DNA from: Zobellia laminariae
GTDB taxonomy: Bacteria; Bacteroidota; Bacteroidia; Flavobacteriales; Flavobacteriaceae
Assembly (NCBI RefSeq): GCF_009725995.1
Contig: NZ_RCNS01000002.1
Coordinates: forward strand, 806,001 to 870,000
Length of the DNA stretch: 64,000 bases
Direction of reading: 5' to 3'
Both the position numbers and the translations under genes were made by a program. The notes under the pieces are model-generated. The model saw only the letters and a list, made by a program, of their open reading frames with translations, was not told the origin of the DNA and made no database searches. Below are positions 29,701-36,851 of the stretch, piece after piece; within the stretch, counting starts at the first letter, position 1; every line of letters begins with the position of its first letter.

Positions 29701-31062
29701 TTAAACAGAACATACAAGAATCCAGTAGTTATAGCGGGTGGACCTACTTATGAAGGAGCCAACCAGGCAACAGTACGGGTAAAAGATGTTTCCAAATCTA
29801 GTTTTAAAGTACGTATTGATGAATGGGAGTGTTGGGATGAAAGTCATGTAACAGAAACAATCCCTTACATCGTTGTAGAAGCAGGTGTACATGAGCTTGC
29901 CAATGGCAAATTATTACAAGCAGGAAATGTAGAGGGCAGAGACCACCAGTGGTATACACAACAATTTAATCGCTCCTTTGAAGAGAAACCATTGGTATTT
30001 GGTCAATGTGTAACAGAAAACGAGGTAGAGGCTGTAACTGTATTCTTTGATGAACGTTACTCGAACACATCGCAACTTCGTATGAAATTAAAGGAACAGG
30101 ATAGCTCGGTAGGAGGGCATTCCTCAGAAATAATAAGTTGGTTGGCAGTAGAACCGGGTATATTTTCTGACGAAAATTTTGCTTTTGAGTTAGCAAACAC
30201 CGGGCGTAAGGTTGACCATAATTGGCATACTATTCACTTTGATCAAGATTATGATGATAAGACTGTATTCATAGGTGGGCTTGGGTCAGAATATGGGGGT
30301 GATGCCGCCACAATACGATATAAAGAACTGACGGAGAGTAATGTCTCCGTATTTGTTGAAGAGGAGAAGTGTGGTGATTCTGAAACGAATCATACTACTG
30401 AAGAGGTACATTATATGGTTTTCAGTACGGCAGGTCTTCTTAAAGGGAAAACTCTTGAAGAAAGCGCAAATACTGAAGCTTTGAAGTTGAGTGGTCTACC
30501 AGGTAATTTTTATTTTGATATAGTTTCGGCAGATAAAAAATCACATGTTGTTAACATTGATTGGACCGTTACGAACGATACAGAAATTGAATCTTTCGTT
30601 GTAGAAAAATCGGTGAACGGGGATGATTTCAGTATGGTTACCGATCAACCTGGTTCAAGACTAGCAGGAAAGAATGAATATAGTGATTCTGATTATCATC
30701 CGATAATCGGAAAATCGGTCTATAGGATTGCAGCTGTTACAGCCAATGGTGAAAAGATGTATTCTAATGAGGTAGAGATAAATTTTAAAAACCCAGGGAA
30801 CAATATCCTGCTTTTCCCTAATCCAATAGATAGATCTCAAACGCTGACGGCCGATATTTTATTAGCTGATAGTGAAGAGGAAGAAAATATTAAATTAAGC
30901 ATCTACAGCTTAGATGGTAGTTTGGTTCGGTCATGGTCTAAAACTATGGGAAGTAAACAGTCTTTTGAGCAGTTGAGTACAGATGATTTGAGAAGTGGTG
31001 TTTATATTTTACAAGTAAATGGGGCAAATTGGACGCAGTCGCGTAAGTTTATGGTTAGATAA
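26785..31062 (+). CDS. Secreted PQQ-dehydrogenase / dihaem cytochrome / lectin protein with T9SS tail
   Basis: A 1425-residue multidomain exported protein. An N-terminal hydrophobic signal segment is at residues 9-35. A soluble glucose/sorbosone dehydrogenase-like six-blade beta-propeller follows (about 70-475: GGMLGMVLHP, HNGGDMFFGPKDGFLYLGIG, GDVGQGAKEEI). Next is an SO2930-type dihaem cytochrome domain with CMQCH (about 631) and CANCH (about 710). A ricin-type beta-trefoil comes next (about 810-950, ending QQWKLKPV). Two repeats each built around an H-N-W or H-x-W motif follow (about 960-1250; H-type-lectin-like). A Por/T9SS sorting domain ends the protein (FPNPIDR ... GVYILQVNG). It likely oxidises a sugar or alcohol at the cell surface and passes electrons to haem. 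Confidence 0.85.
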   Translation: MKLNYRKKTGIICLIITVFLTFSFIPFLYGPGLENAKPMGAYLNGVFPSSTPTGTEDVNANYSVENAFPNLTFVDPVDMEELPGGNEFLVLGLQGHIWKIVNDAETVSKQLLLDISDNVVTNTDGGMLGMVLHPEYGRRGSPNAEYIYIFYRYTPVQDTDRTGATVNGYMRLSRFNLPNGASAINPTSEEILINIFDRSDYHNGGDMFFGPKDGFLYLGIGDEGDANDSYNVTQQINKFLFGGILRIDVDKRGGKISHPIRRQPLNAGIPPNGWPDSFTQGYYIPNDNPWVDTSGSNLEEFYAIGTRSPHRISFDTPTGDIWVGDVGQGAKEEISLVRKGDNLQWPYREGDQNGPAVMPGQLIGNERPPIHAYDRTTGRAIIGGVVYRGNRYPELNGKYVFGDHETQTVWTLSKTGENTGNVDYLLNVPVSGEGNKDGISSFFTDSNGHMYILDLFGTAQDGGVIQKVVRTVAVPDPPSKLSDLNVFTNLQSLETINGIVPYDVNSPLWSDGAVKQRWIALPNNGAHDTAAEQIGFQNEENWSFPPGTVVIKQFNLPVDDNDALKVLKLETRFLIFTDDNDAYAVTYKWNEAQTDAFLIGFDESVSQNYDVKKKDGSVEEQTWDFPTRDQCMQCHNSVSGYSLGLKTRQLNKDFTYPSTGITGNQLETWSHLNMFTDDILSHTKLPASAHINSENTSDEMKVRSYMDANCANCHRPNGVEGAFDGRSMTSLYDQSLINADAESHASIQGSKIVKPKDILNSVLYVRDASVSDNRMPPIGRNMLDQDYLETLIGWIDGLDVHGPKTVEDGWYTLQMGDLNKYLAIENASLLTNAKAINSISDSGDNAKWYVEEMGGNKYRIKAMHSDMVLSLRNLKSERGSNVVQEVWNGGQHQLWYFKDLDGEKLRIVSAYNGLALHILNGITENNSPSVTWSQSNSENQQWKLKPVSNGLGLSDIGETGTINANHNWTSVSLNRTYKNPVVIAGGPTYEGANQATVRVKDVSKSSFKVRIDEWECWDESHVTETIPYIVVEAGVHELANGKLLQAGNVEGRDHQWYTQQFNRSFEEKPLVFGQCVTENEVEAVTVFFDERYSNTSQLRMKLKEQDSSVGGHSSEIISWLAVEPGIFSDENFAFELANTGRKVDHNWHTIHFDQDYDDKTVFIGGLGSEYGGDAATIRYKELTESNVSVFVEEEKCGDSETNHTTEEVHYMVFSTAGLLKGKTLEESANTEALKLSGLPGNFYFDIVSADKKSHVVNIDWTVTNDTEIESFVVEKSVNGDDFSMVTDQPGSRLAGKNEYSDSDYHPIIGKSVYRIAAVTANGEKMYSNEVEINFKNPGNNILLFPNPIDRSQTLTADILLADSEEEENIKLSIYSLDGSLVRSWSKTMGSKQSFEQLSTDDLRSGVYILQVNGANWTQSRKFMVR

Positions 31063-31114
31063 TGGCTAATTACTAGCATTACTATTGTATCAAAAATAAA
31101 AAACAAAAAGACCC

Positions 31115-31144
31115 TTGCGGAATTGAAAAAGGTTACTATATTTG
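31115..31144 (+). promoter_or_regulatory. Promoter of tRNA-Ser
   Basis: TTG at 31115-31117, a 19-bp spacer, then TATATTTG at 31137-31144: a textbook Bacteroidota -33/-7 promoter, placed about 35 bp upstream of the tRNA. Confidence 0.8.
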
Positions 31145-31179
31145 CACCCGCATTCAGGGAATACCTGATGAGGCACTCA

Positions 31180-31264
31180 GGAGAAATGGCAGAGTGGTCG
31201 AATGCGGCAGTCTTGAAAACTGTTGAGGGTCACACCTCCGGGGGTTCGAATCCCTCTTTCTCCG
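31180..31264 (+). tRNA. tRNA-Ser(TGA)
   Basis: A GGAGAAA acceptor pairs with TTTCTCC and is followed by discriminator G. The anticodon loop is CTTGAAA (anticodon TGA). A long variable arm (GTTGAGGGTCACACCTCCG) is typical of class II tRNA-Ser, and the T arm contains GGTTCGAATCC. The CCA end is not encoded. Length is 85 nt. A mobile element lies about 110 bp downstream, so the 3' end is a candidate integration hotspot, though I see no att duplication. Confidence 0.95.
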
Positions 31265-31311
31265 CAATGTCAACTGATAATCAGTTAATTGTGAGTTTGG
31301 CACCCGAAATT

Positions 31312-31346
31312 ACACCCAATTCTAACAGAATTGGGTGTTTTTTTTG
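31312..31346 (+). terminator. Terminator downstream of tRNA-Ser
   Basis: A 12-bp perfect stem, ACACCCAATTCT (31312-31323) with AGAATTGGGTGT (31327-31338), a 3-nt loop and a T8 tail. Confidence 0.9.
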
Positions 31347-31456
31347 CTCTATTTCTTAATGTTATCTTTAGTCTGACCTCCTCCCGTTAAACCGGACAGT
31401 TTAGAAGTAGAGAAAACCGGGCGAATAAATGTTTAACATTAAACAACTATTTGCTT

Positions 31457-31741
31457 ATGATACGATCAAAGTATTCGGAATCGCAGATTGTATTCGCGAT
31501 CAAACAGGTGGAAACGGGCACCCGTATCCAAGAGGTGTGCCGCAAGATGGGTATCAGTGAGGCCACTTTCTATAATTGGAAGAAGAAATATGGTGGACTC
31601 GGAGTCTCGGAATTACGGAGGCTCAAGAACCTCGAGGAGGAGAATTCTCAGCTCAAGAAATTGGTAGCCGACCTTAGTCTTGATAAACAGATATTGCAGG
31701 ACGGGCAAACGCCCAAAACGGAACCGTTCCGCAGCACATAG
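31457..31741 (+). CDS. IS3-family transposase orfA (helix-turn-helix part)
   Basis: The start ATG at 31457 is preferred over the TTG two codons earlier. It encodes MIRSKYSESQIVFAIKQVE, then GISEATFYNWKKKYGGL, a classic IS3 OrfA helix-turn-helix, and a leucine-zipper-like end (LKNLEEENSQLKKLVADLSLDKQIL). The final residues after ILQD (GQTPKTEPFRST) do not fit the family. They mark the junction of the internal deletion, after which the frame enters orfB sequence out of register. Confidence 0.85.
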   Translation: MIRSKYSESQIVFAIKQVETGTRIQEVCRKMGISEATFYNWKKKYGGLGVSELRRLKNLEEENSQLKKLVADLSLDKQILQDGQTPKTEPFRST

Positions 31742-32282
31742 ACAACCTGCCGAGGGCAATGCCTCTAGTTTACACGAGTGCTGGAGCATGGATTTTGTCT
31801 GCGACCAGTTCTATAACGGCAATCGTTTCAGGGCCTTAACTGTGGTGGATAACTATAGTCGAAAGTGCTTGGCCATCCATGCCGGAAAATCGCTCAAAGG
31901 AAGTGATGTCGTACAGGTCATGGAAACAATCACCTTTGGGAACGAAGTGTTGCCAAAGCGTATTAAAGTGGATAACGGAAGCGAGTTCATCAGTAAAGTA
32001 TTGGACAAATGGGCCTATGGGAACAATGTCGAACTTGACTTCTCAAGACCTGGAAAACCTACCGATAACCCGTTCATAGAAAGCTTTAACGGTTCGTTCA
32101 GGGACGAATGCCTGAATGCGAACTGGTTCTTTTCTTTGTTGGATGCACAGGAAAAGTTCGATATTTGGCGGGAGGACTATAACAGCTTCAGACCGCACAG
32201 CTCGTTGGGGGACATGTCCCCCAACAAGTACATTGAAATGACTGAAAACAGCCCGGATTTTCTAGTCATGACCGGTACCTAA
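31680..32282 (+). pseudogene. IS3-family transposase orfB remnant (DDE domain)
   Basis: The catalytic core is still readable. The first Asp is in CWSMDFVCDQF, the second in RIKVDNGSEFI and the Glu in NPFIESFNGSFRDECLN, with a normal C-terminal RPHSSLGDMSPNKY. The segment usually found before the first Asp (an HTH_21-type region of about 90 residues) is missing, and orfA sequence is joined directly to it near 31700-31745. The transposase is therefore probably inactive, though it could be mobilised in trans since both ends are present. Confidence 0.8.
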
Positions 32283-32369
32283 ATATGGGAGGAGGTCAGT
32301 TAAGTTAAAAATTCGAATTTAAAATCGTTCGATAAAAGGGGAAGGCTACCTTTTTAGGGAAAGCTTCAT

Positions 32370-32786
32370 CTACAGTCTTTTTATTCCTTCTACCTGAGTG
32401 ACTAAAAAATATCCGTTAACCTTTTGTTCGGCCACTACTAATAATTTCCCATGAGATTGCATATAATTTGCGACATGAAATATATTTCCAAAAGTATCTT
32501 GCATTTTAAAATAACCGTTTTCATCAGTCATTATATAAGATAATTCCATTTCGCCTAATTGACCGTTTTCATCTTTCCAATTCAAATAATAGGACTTGAA
32601 AAAGCTGTCAAATGTAATGTTAGGTGATTTTCCTAGCGGGACTTTATTAACTGTTTTTCCAGAATCATCTTGGAAAGTCATATAAATACCATCTGCTTTA
32701 TATCTTAGTTCATCGCTGTTTGATGATTGAGCTGTAGAATATAAAAACATTGAAATTGTAAAAATTGTAAAAAATATATATTTCAT
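32370..32786 (-). CDS. Small exported protein of unknown function
   Basis: A 138-residue protein with a signal peptide (MKYIFFTIFTISMFLYSTAQ) and a mature part rich in Asp, Lys and aromatic residues (YKADGIYMTFQDDSGKTVNK). It may be a beta-rich secreted domain. I do not recognise the family. It lies between the IS element and another exported protein gene on the same strand. Confidence 0.6.
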   Translation of the reverse strand: MKYIFFTIFTISMFLYSTAQSSNSDELRYKADGIYMTFQDDSGKTVNKVPLGKSPNITFDSFFKSYYLNWKDENGQLGEMELSYIMTDENGYFKMQDTFGNIFHVANYMQSHGKLLVVAEQKVNGYFLVTQVEGIKRL

Positions 32787-32923
32787 CTATTTTGTTATTT
32801 AATATGGTATATTTTTGTGTTTAAATTTTACCCAATGGCTAGTAAATGAAAAGTTGCATTAAAAAAGGCGTTAACTTTTAGGATTATTCACTACCCGAAT
32901 ATTTAAATTCTACTAATTATTTT

Positions 32924-32970
32924 ATTTTTGGAAAGTCATTAAATTTAAAATTAAATGACTTTCCAAAAAT
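32924..32970. repeat. Long perfect inverted repeat
   Basis: Two 17-bp arms (32924-32940 and 32954-32970, core TGGAAAGTCATT) are perfect complements around a 13-nt A/T loop. The repeat lies in the 267-bp gap between two minus-strand genes. It could terminate transcription from 33054 or be a palindromic mobile-element footprint. There is a short T-rich exit run on both sides. Confidence 0.75.
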
Positions 32971-33053
32971 GTCTAAACCGTTGTGTTAGGAACCACTTGA
33001 GGTGTTTTTTATTTACATTTTTAGCAAATGTTTTTTTACACTTTATTACCACC

Positions 33054-34250
33054 CTATCGATTTAATGATAAATCCTTTTGTTTATCATTAAATCTAAAAT
33101 ACATGACTATCTCATCTTTATCCATCTTGTGTCGAAATGTTATTTCTGATATGTTGTCGCCAAGTTCTTTGATTTCCTGTTTTTCAAAATGAAAGGTTAG
33201 CAATAAATGTTCAGCACAGGATAGGTTTTTTATTTCAATATAACGTTCAGGAGCAATACCTCTTAAATATTGAACAATTTGTAGGACTCCCGCATCTATT
33301 TGACTTATGTCCCACTCCTTTAATGGATAGTTGAAGTAATCGTCAATACGAAACTTTTCACTTCCAGCTGATAAATATATCGAGGCTTTTGACCAGAGAT
33401 AAACATATTTATTAGGGATTTTTTCCTTTAATGATTTCGGAAGTTTATTTTCTTGTTCTACATAATATGCGTAAGAATAAACCTTATCTGATTTATTTAA
33501 ATTAGAACCATAAGAATAAATATTAAGTTGTTCGTTAGATAATTTATCCTCGATTAGCTTTAATTCATTCCTTGCATTATCACTCTCTTCAAAATCCAAT
33601 GATTTTTCATAAAACAATTTAGATGATTCAAAATCTGCCAACTCTATTAAATTATAACCTATACCTCTTAACGATCTAGCTTTTTGCCTATTTGTGTTAT
33701 AGGACCTTGAAGAAACTGCCTCCAGATAGACGTTATTTGAAATGTTTAGATAAGTAGTGTCTTTTGTTATTCCTCCGATATTTGTGTATAAAAAACCTAA
33801 TTCATTAAGTAATTTCGGTTGATCGGATTCTAAATCAATGCCCTTGTTTAAAATGGATAAGGCTTCTTCGAATAGTCCCATTTCAATTTTTACAACAGCT
33901 GAAAGATAGCAGGCGTATGGATAAACATTTTGCAGACCTACTATTGGGGCTTTTGCTGTTTCCATGTATTTTTTATATTCTGAACTATTCCAAAATTTAA
34001 TGTAGGTTTTTCCTCCATTTTCAAAAGAATTAGTATAGTCTGCGGGGATATCGGAAATTATACTATCTAATTTCATGGTCAAACTTTCATAATCTGGGTC
34101 AGCTCCAAAAATTTTCTCTTCTATGTCTAATATAATACGTGAGTACTTTCGTTCAATTTCAGAATATTCTTTGAAATCAACTTTCTTTATTTCTTGTGCA
34201 TTAACAATTATGGTAAATAAAGAGAATAGAATAAGTATAAATTTTTTCAT
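33054..34250 (-). CDS. Exported TPR-like protein of unknown function
   Basis: A 398-residue protein with a signal peptide (MKKFILILFSLFTIIVNAQE) and helix-pair repeats over about residues 110-235 that look like tetratricopeptide repeats: KIEMGLFEEALSILNKGIDL, LLNELGFLYTNIGG and GIGYNLIELADFESSKLFYE. TPRs normally mediate protein contacts. The remaining C-terminal domain is not recognised. The gene sits alone, with AT-rich gaps on both sides. Confidence 0.65.
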   Translation of the reverse strand: MKKFILILFSLFTIIVNAQEIKKVDFKEYSEIERKYSRIILDIEEKIFGADPDYESLTMKLDSIISDIPADYTNSFENGGKTYIKFWNSSEYKKYMETAKAPIVGLQNVYPYACYLSAVVKIEMGLFEEALSILNKGIDLESDQPKLLNELGFLYTNIGGITKDTTYLNISNNVYLEAVSSRSYNTNRQKARSLRGIGYNLIELADFESSKLFYEKSLDFEESDNARNELKLIEDKLSNEQLNIYSYGSNLNKSDKVYSYAYYVEQENKLPKSLKEKIPNKYVYLWSKASIYLSAGSEKFRIDDYFNYPLKEWDISQIDAGVLQIVQYLRGIAPERYIEIKNLSCAEHLLLTFHFEKQEIKELGDNISEITFRHKMDKDEIVMYFRFNDKQKDLSLNR

Positions 34251-34562
34251 TTTTAAAATGTTTAATTTTAAAACGATTTGAACTATATCATATTGCCTTT
34301 TAAATTTTTAAAACAGACAAGCTTACCTTAAATTCCACAGTAGTAATTTTGGTAAGGTTTTGTTTTAAAACCTGATACACATAAACATCTTATAAAATTG
34401 TAGATTTCTACCCCTTAAGAGTCATTTTTGATGTTATTAGCTAACCAAAAATCATTCTGATCATAATTACCGCATGGAAGCGAACAAAGATTAGAGATAA
34501 GGCATGAAGTGACTTAACGAGAATTTTGTGCGGCTGAGAAAGATTAGATTTCTGTAGTAAAT
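34251..34562. other. Gene-free AT-rich gap with imperfect stem-loop
   Basis: I see no gene here. An imperfect stem-loop is present: TTTTAAAACA (34306-34315) can pair with TGTTTTAAAA (34361-34370), and inside it CTTACC (34322-34327) with GGTAAG (34351-34356). This could be a terminator for the upstream minus-strand gene or chance in AT-rich DNA. Confidence 0.35.
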
Positions 34563-35498
34563 CTAATATTTCCATTTTTTAATGACATCACCAACATGTT
34601 GAGGACCATTAGGCCTGGTTATATTTTTTGATTTTAGAATGTTGTCTGAAGGAGTAATTGAAATCCAAGCGTCACCATTTTCTCTTGGCCAAACACTATA
34701 TGAATAGAGTGTATTTGCTTTGATAAGAATATCCCTGTCGAAAGTAACATCATTAAAATACAGTGCATCTTCAGCTGACCTGCTATTTTTATTTTTTACA
34801 AGTCTGAACCCCATTTCCGGATGAACTGGTGATGAAAATTCATTGGGTGGATTATTTAAGCTTATAGATTCTAAATACTCTTGAATCATTTCGGTAATGT
34901 TGGTTGGGTAAGTATAATCTGTAATATAAAAACCATCCTTTTTAACAAGATCTACCATACCGTGGATATTTGCTTTGTGTAATATTTTCCAGTAACTTTT
35001 ATCATTCAATTTAATTAATCCGGCAATCAAATGTTTAGCAGTGGGGGCTTGTAACATCTGAAGAAGAGCATGCAATTCTTCTTTGCTAAACTTTGTCCAT
35101 GATTTTTCTGCAATGGCCTTTTGAAACTTATTGGCTCTATCTTCCTTGAGTTGAATTTCAATTAATTCTAGGCGTTCTTTTTTAGCAACTTTTTTTTCCT
35201 TTGCACAATCATCGCAATCCCATGAAGAAATTAAGTATCGTTTTGTTAGAGCTTGGGAGGTTGCCTTAAGTTTTCTTTCCGTCTGACAACAACTACATTT
35301 GTTAGTAATAAGTAAATGGCCGTGTTTTTTCGCGATTTTAGAGACCTCAAGGGTGGAAAGTGGCCTGTTCTTGGCAATTTCGGAGGGTTTTTCGCAGAAG
35401 AGCCCATCTTTTACAAGCCAGTATCGGCTAACGATTTCGTTTTCTTCAGCGGTTAAGTTACCTGCTTTTACTAATTCTATTTGGTATATTTCTTTCAT
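34563..35498 (-). CDS. Putative zinc-ribbon protein of unknown function
   Basis: The start at 35498 (MKEIYQIELVKAGNLTAEEN) gives 311 residues; an ATG 27 bp upstream is in the leader. There are two Cys pairs, KCSCCQTERK and WDCDDCAKEK, about 25-30 residues apart (residues ~75-110), likely one zinc ribbon. A charged helix follows (KKVAKKERLELIEIQL) and then a less charged C-terminal domain. Nucleic-acid binding is possible. An unusually long structured leader precedes the gene. Confidence 0.6.
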   Translation of the reverse strand: MKEIYQIELVKAGNLTAEENEIVSRYWLVKDGLFCEKPSEIAKNRPLSTLEVSKIAKKHGHLLITNKCSCCQTERKLKATSQALTKRYLISSWDCDDCAKEKKVAKKERLELIEIQLKEDRANKFQKAIAEKSWTKFSKEELHALLQMLQAPTAKHLIAGLIKLNDKSYWKILHKANIHGMVDLVKKDGFYITDYTYPTNITEMIQEYLESISLNNPPNEFSSPVHPEMGFRLVKNKNSRSAEDALYFNDVTFDRDILIKANTLYSYSVWPRENGDAWISITPSDNILKSKNITRPNGPQHVGDVIKKWKY

Positions 35499-35537
35499 AA
35501 AAAAAGCGCGGAACTGAACTTGCAAGTACCGAAGGTA

Positions 35538-35625
35538 TCGCCAGACACCCTAACACCAAACAAGAACAGCCCACGCCAAAGCGTGGGCATCAGTCTTGAT
35601 TGTGGTGTTATATTAAAACTGGCGA
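35538..35625. repeat. Large multi-stem hairpin in gene leader
   Basis: Nested complementary segments share one axis. TCGCCAG (35538-35544) pairs with CTGGCGA (35619-35625), TAACACCA (35551-35558) with TGGTGTTA (35603-35610), CAAGA (35561-35565) with TCTTG (35594-35598), and GCCCACGC (35569-35576) with GCGTGGGC (35581-35588), closing on a CAAA loop. It lies in the 5' leader of the zinc-ribbon gene. Confidence 0.75.
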
Positions 35626-35708
35626 TTTTATCGGCACCAAATCAAAAGCTAAATGCTTTCGTAATTTATAATTCTATGTGTTCCTTATTTCATTAATAAT
35701 CTTTGAAC

Positions 35709-35737
35709 CAAAATTAAGTATTTTTATCTCAAGTCAA
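35709..35737 (-). promoter_or_regulatory. Predicted promoter for the zinc-ribbon gene leader
   Basis: The minus strand reads TTG, an 18-bp spacer, then TAATTTTG (35716-35709), a match to the Bacteroidota -33/-7 pattern. A start near 35703 would give a leader of about 200 nt that contains the large hairpin. Confidence 0.5.
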
Positions 35738-35952
35738 TCTGAATGGGGAGGAATTCAGTAATCACTTGAAAATCTACTTGATGAAATATATCTATACTAT
35801 ATTTACACAGGTATTTATACTCTGATAAAATTGATAAAGAGGGTATATGTTTCTTTTTAATTATGAAAGAGCTTGGAATGGAATTATTGCTTTATTTCCC
35901 TTAAAACAATGTATTCAGTTTTATAAGGCTTTCTATAATTTATTGTTAGAAT

Positions 35953-36150
35953 ATGAAAGGTGGAAAGTATGTTAAAAGATTGCGTCACGAAACTGGGTTG
36001 ACCCAAGCTGAAATGGCTGAAAAATTAGGAAAGAAGCCGCAGCGCATTAATGAATATGAACATGATGTTTATGCTATTAAATTAATTGATTTTTTAGAGA
36101 TGGCCAATAAATTAAAAGTTAAGAATTTTAATAAAATATTTAAAAACTAG
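35953..36150 (+). CDS. XRE-family helix-turn-helix protein
   Basis: A 65-residue protein consisting of a single Cro/C1-type helix-turn-helix. The recognition region is GLTQAEMAEKLGKKPQRINEYEHDV, with the conserved Q-x-x-(hydrophobic) pattern of helix 2 and the helix 3 contacts. No other domain is present. Such small regulators are frequent in mobile or defence DNA. No toxin partner overlaps it, so an antitoxin role is not supported. Confidence 0.85.
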   Translation: MKGGKYVKRLRHETGLTQAEMAEKLGKKPQRINEYEHDVYAIKLIDFLEMANKLKVKNFNKIFKN

Positions 36151-36467
36151 ACCTGTTTTTATGGTATCTATGGGGTTTTGGTCTAATAATTATTAAAGGA
36201 TAATTAGGCGCTATTAATCTGTGGTAGCTTTTAAAATCACTTTCTCGATTGTAAGTTTCTAAATTATCCCTGGAAATTGGTTTTATATCAATCCGCGATA
36301 TAAAAGAATAGTATCCATGAGTTAAGCAACATAATAAAATATTTACTTGCAGAAATAATGGAGGGAGTCAACTTGCTCTACGCAGAAAGGCTTAAAAAAG
36401 CTCCTTTTGAATTAATGTAAAATCCCACTATCTTAGATAAGTACAAAATTAAATAATTGAAAGTAGC
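36151..36467. other. Gene-free gap with short inverted repeat
   Basis: I see no supported gene in these 317 bp. A 9-bp perfect inverted repeat, TTTTATATC (36281-36289) with GATATAAAA (36297-36305) and a 7-nt loop, could be an operator or weak terminator of the XRE gene. Confidence 0.4.
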
Positions 36468-36596
36468 ATGAACAAAGTACTTGATAAGTTAGACCATTTT
36501 GAAAAATCGCTTAACACAAAGTATAATGCGTTGTTGGGCATTACAGCTTATCTAGTAATTATAATAATCGTCGCAGCCATTCTAGTAAGTCTTTAA
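36468..36596 (+). CDS. 42-residue single-helix membrane peptide
   Basis: ATG at 36468 to TAA at 36596. A polar N-terminal half (MNKVLDKLDHFEKSLNTKY) is followed by one long hydrophobic helix (AYLVIIIIVAAILVSL) at the C-terminus. This resembles many small membrane proteins, including type I toxins and small regulators, but no antisense RNA or antitoxin is visible. The composition is too well organised to be random AT-rich sequence, yet expression is unproven. Confidence 0.45.
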   Translation: MNKVLDKLDHFEKSLNTKYNALLGITAYLVIIIIVAAILVSL

Positions 36597-36851
36597 GGCT
36601 ATTATTATTATTATTACTACTATTCAATCATTTATAAAAAGTTACGTCCTATTTAATGGAATATTTTAAAGATTGTACATATTTCTTAATTTAGAAAGAG
36701 ATAATAGATATTATTTGCGACTTATTCTCCAATTGATAAACTGAGAATAATAAATTGATTAAGATGTAATACTATTTTTTATATCACACAATTCAATATA
36801 CCAATAACAGATACTTTTCGCATCTCAATATTTATTATAATTCATTTTTAA

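Larger units (their letters stand above)
31374..32298 (+). mobile_element. IS3-family insertion sequence, internally deleted
   Basis: Terminal inverted repeats begin TGACCTCCTCCC at 31374 and end with its complement at 32298, with the TG...CA ends of the IS3 family. The element is 925 bp, while family members are usually about 1.2-1.3 kb. It carries a complete orfA-like reading frame and an orfB missing its N-terminal part. No clear flanking target duplication is visible: three bases GTC on the left against GTT on the right. Confidence 0.85.

Noticed and set aside
31374..32298. Target-site duplication around the IS element
   Set aside because: The flanking bases are GTC on the left and GTT on the right; no convincing repeat of 3-5 bp.
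35538..35625. Integron attC site in the big hairpin
   Set aside because: CCCTAAC and GTTATAT only partly match the R-box consensus (RYYYAAC/GTTRRRY) and do not pair beyond TAAC. No integron integrase is in the window.
35953..36150. XRE gene as antitoxin of a toxin-antitoxin pair
   Set aside because: No adjacent overlapping toxin gene. The next small gene is 318 bp away and has a separate layout.
36358..36420. Short 20-codon frame before the membrane peptide
   Set aside because: Too short, with no conserved feature; expected by chance in this region.
32299..36851. CRISPR array or tandem repeats in the accessory region
   Set aside because: No regularly spaced repeats are visible. The only repeats are single inverted repeats.
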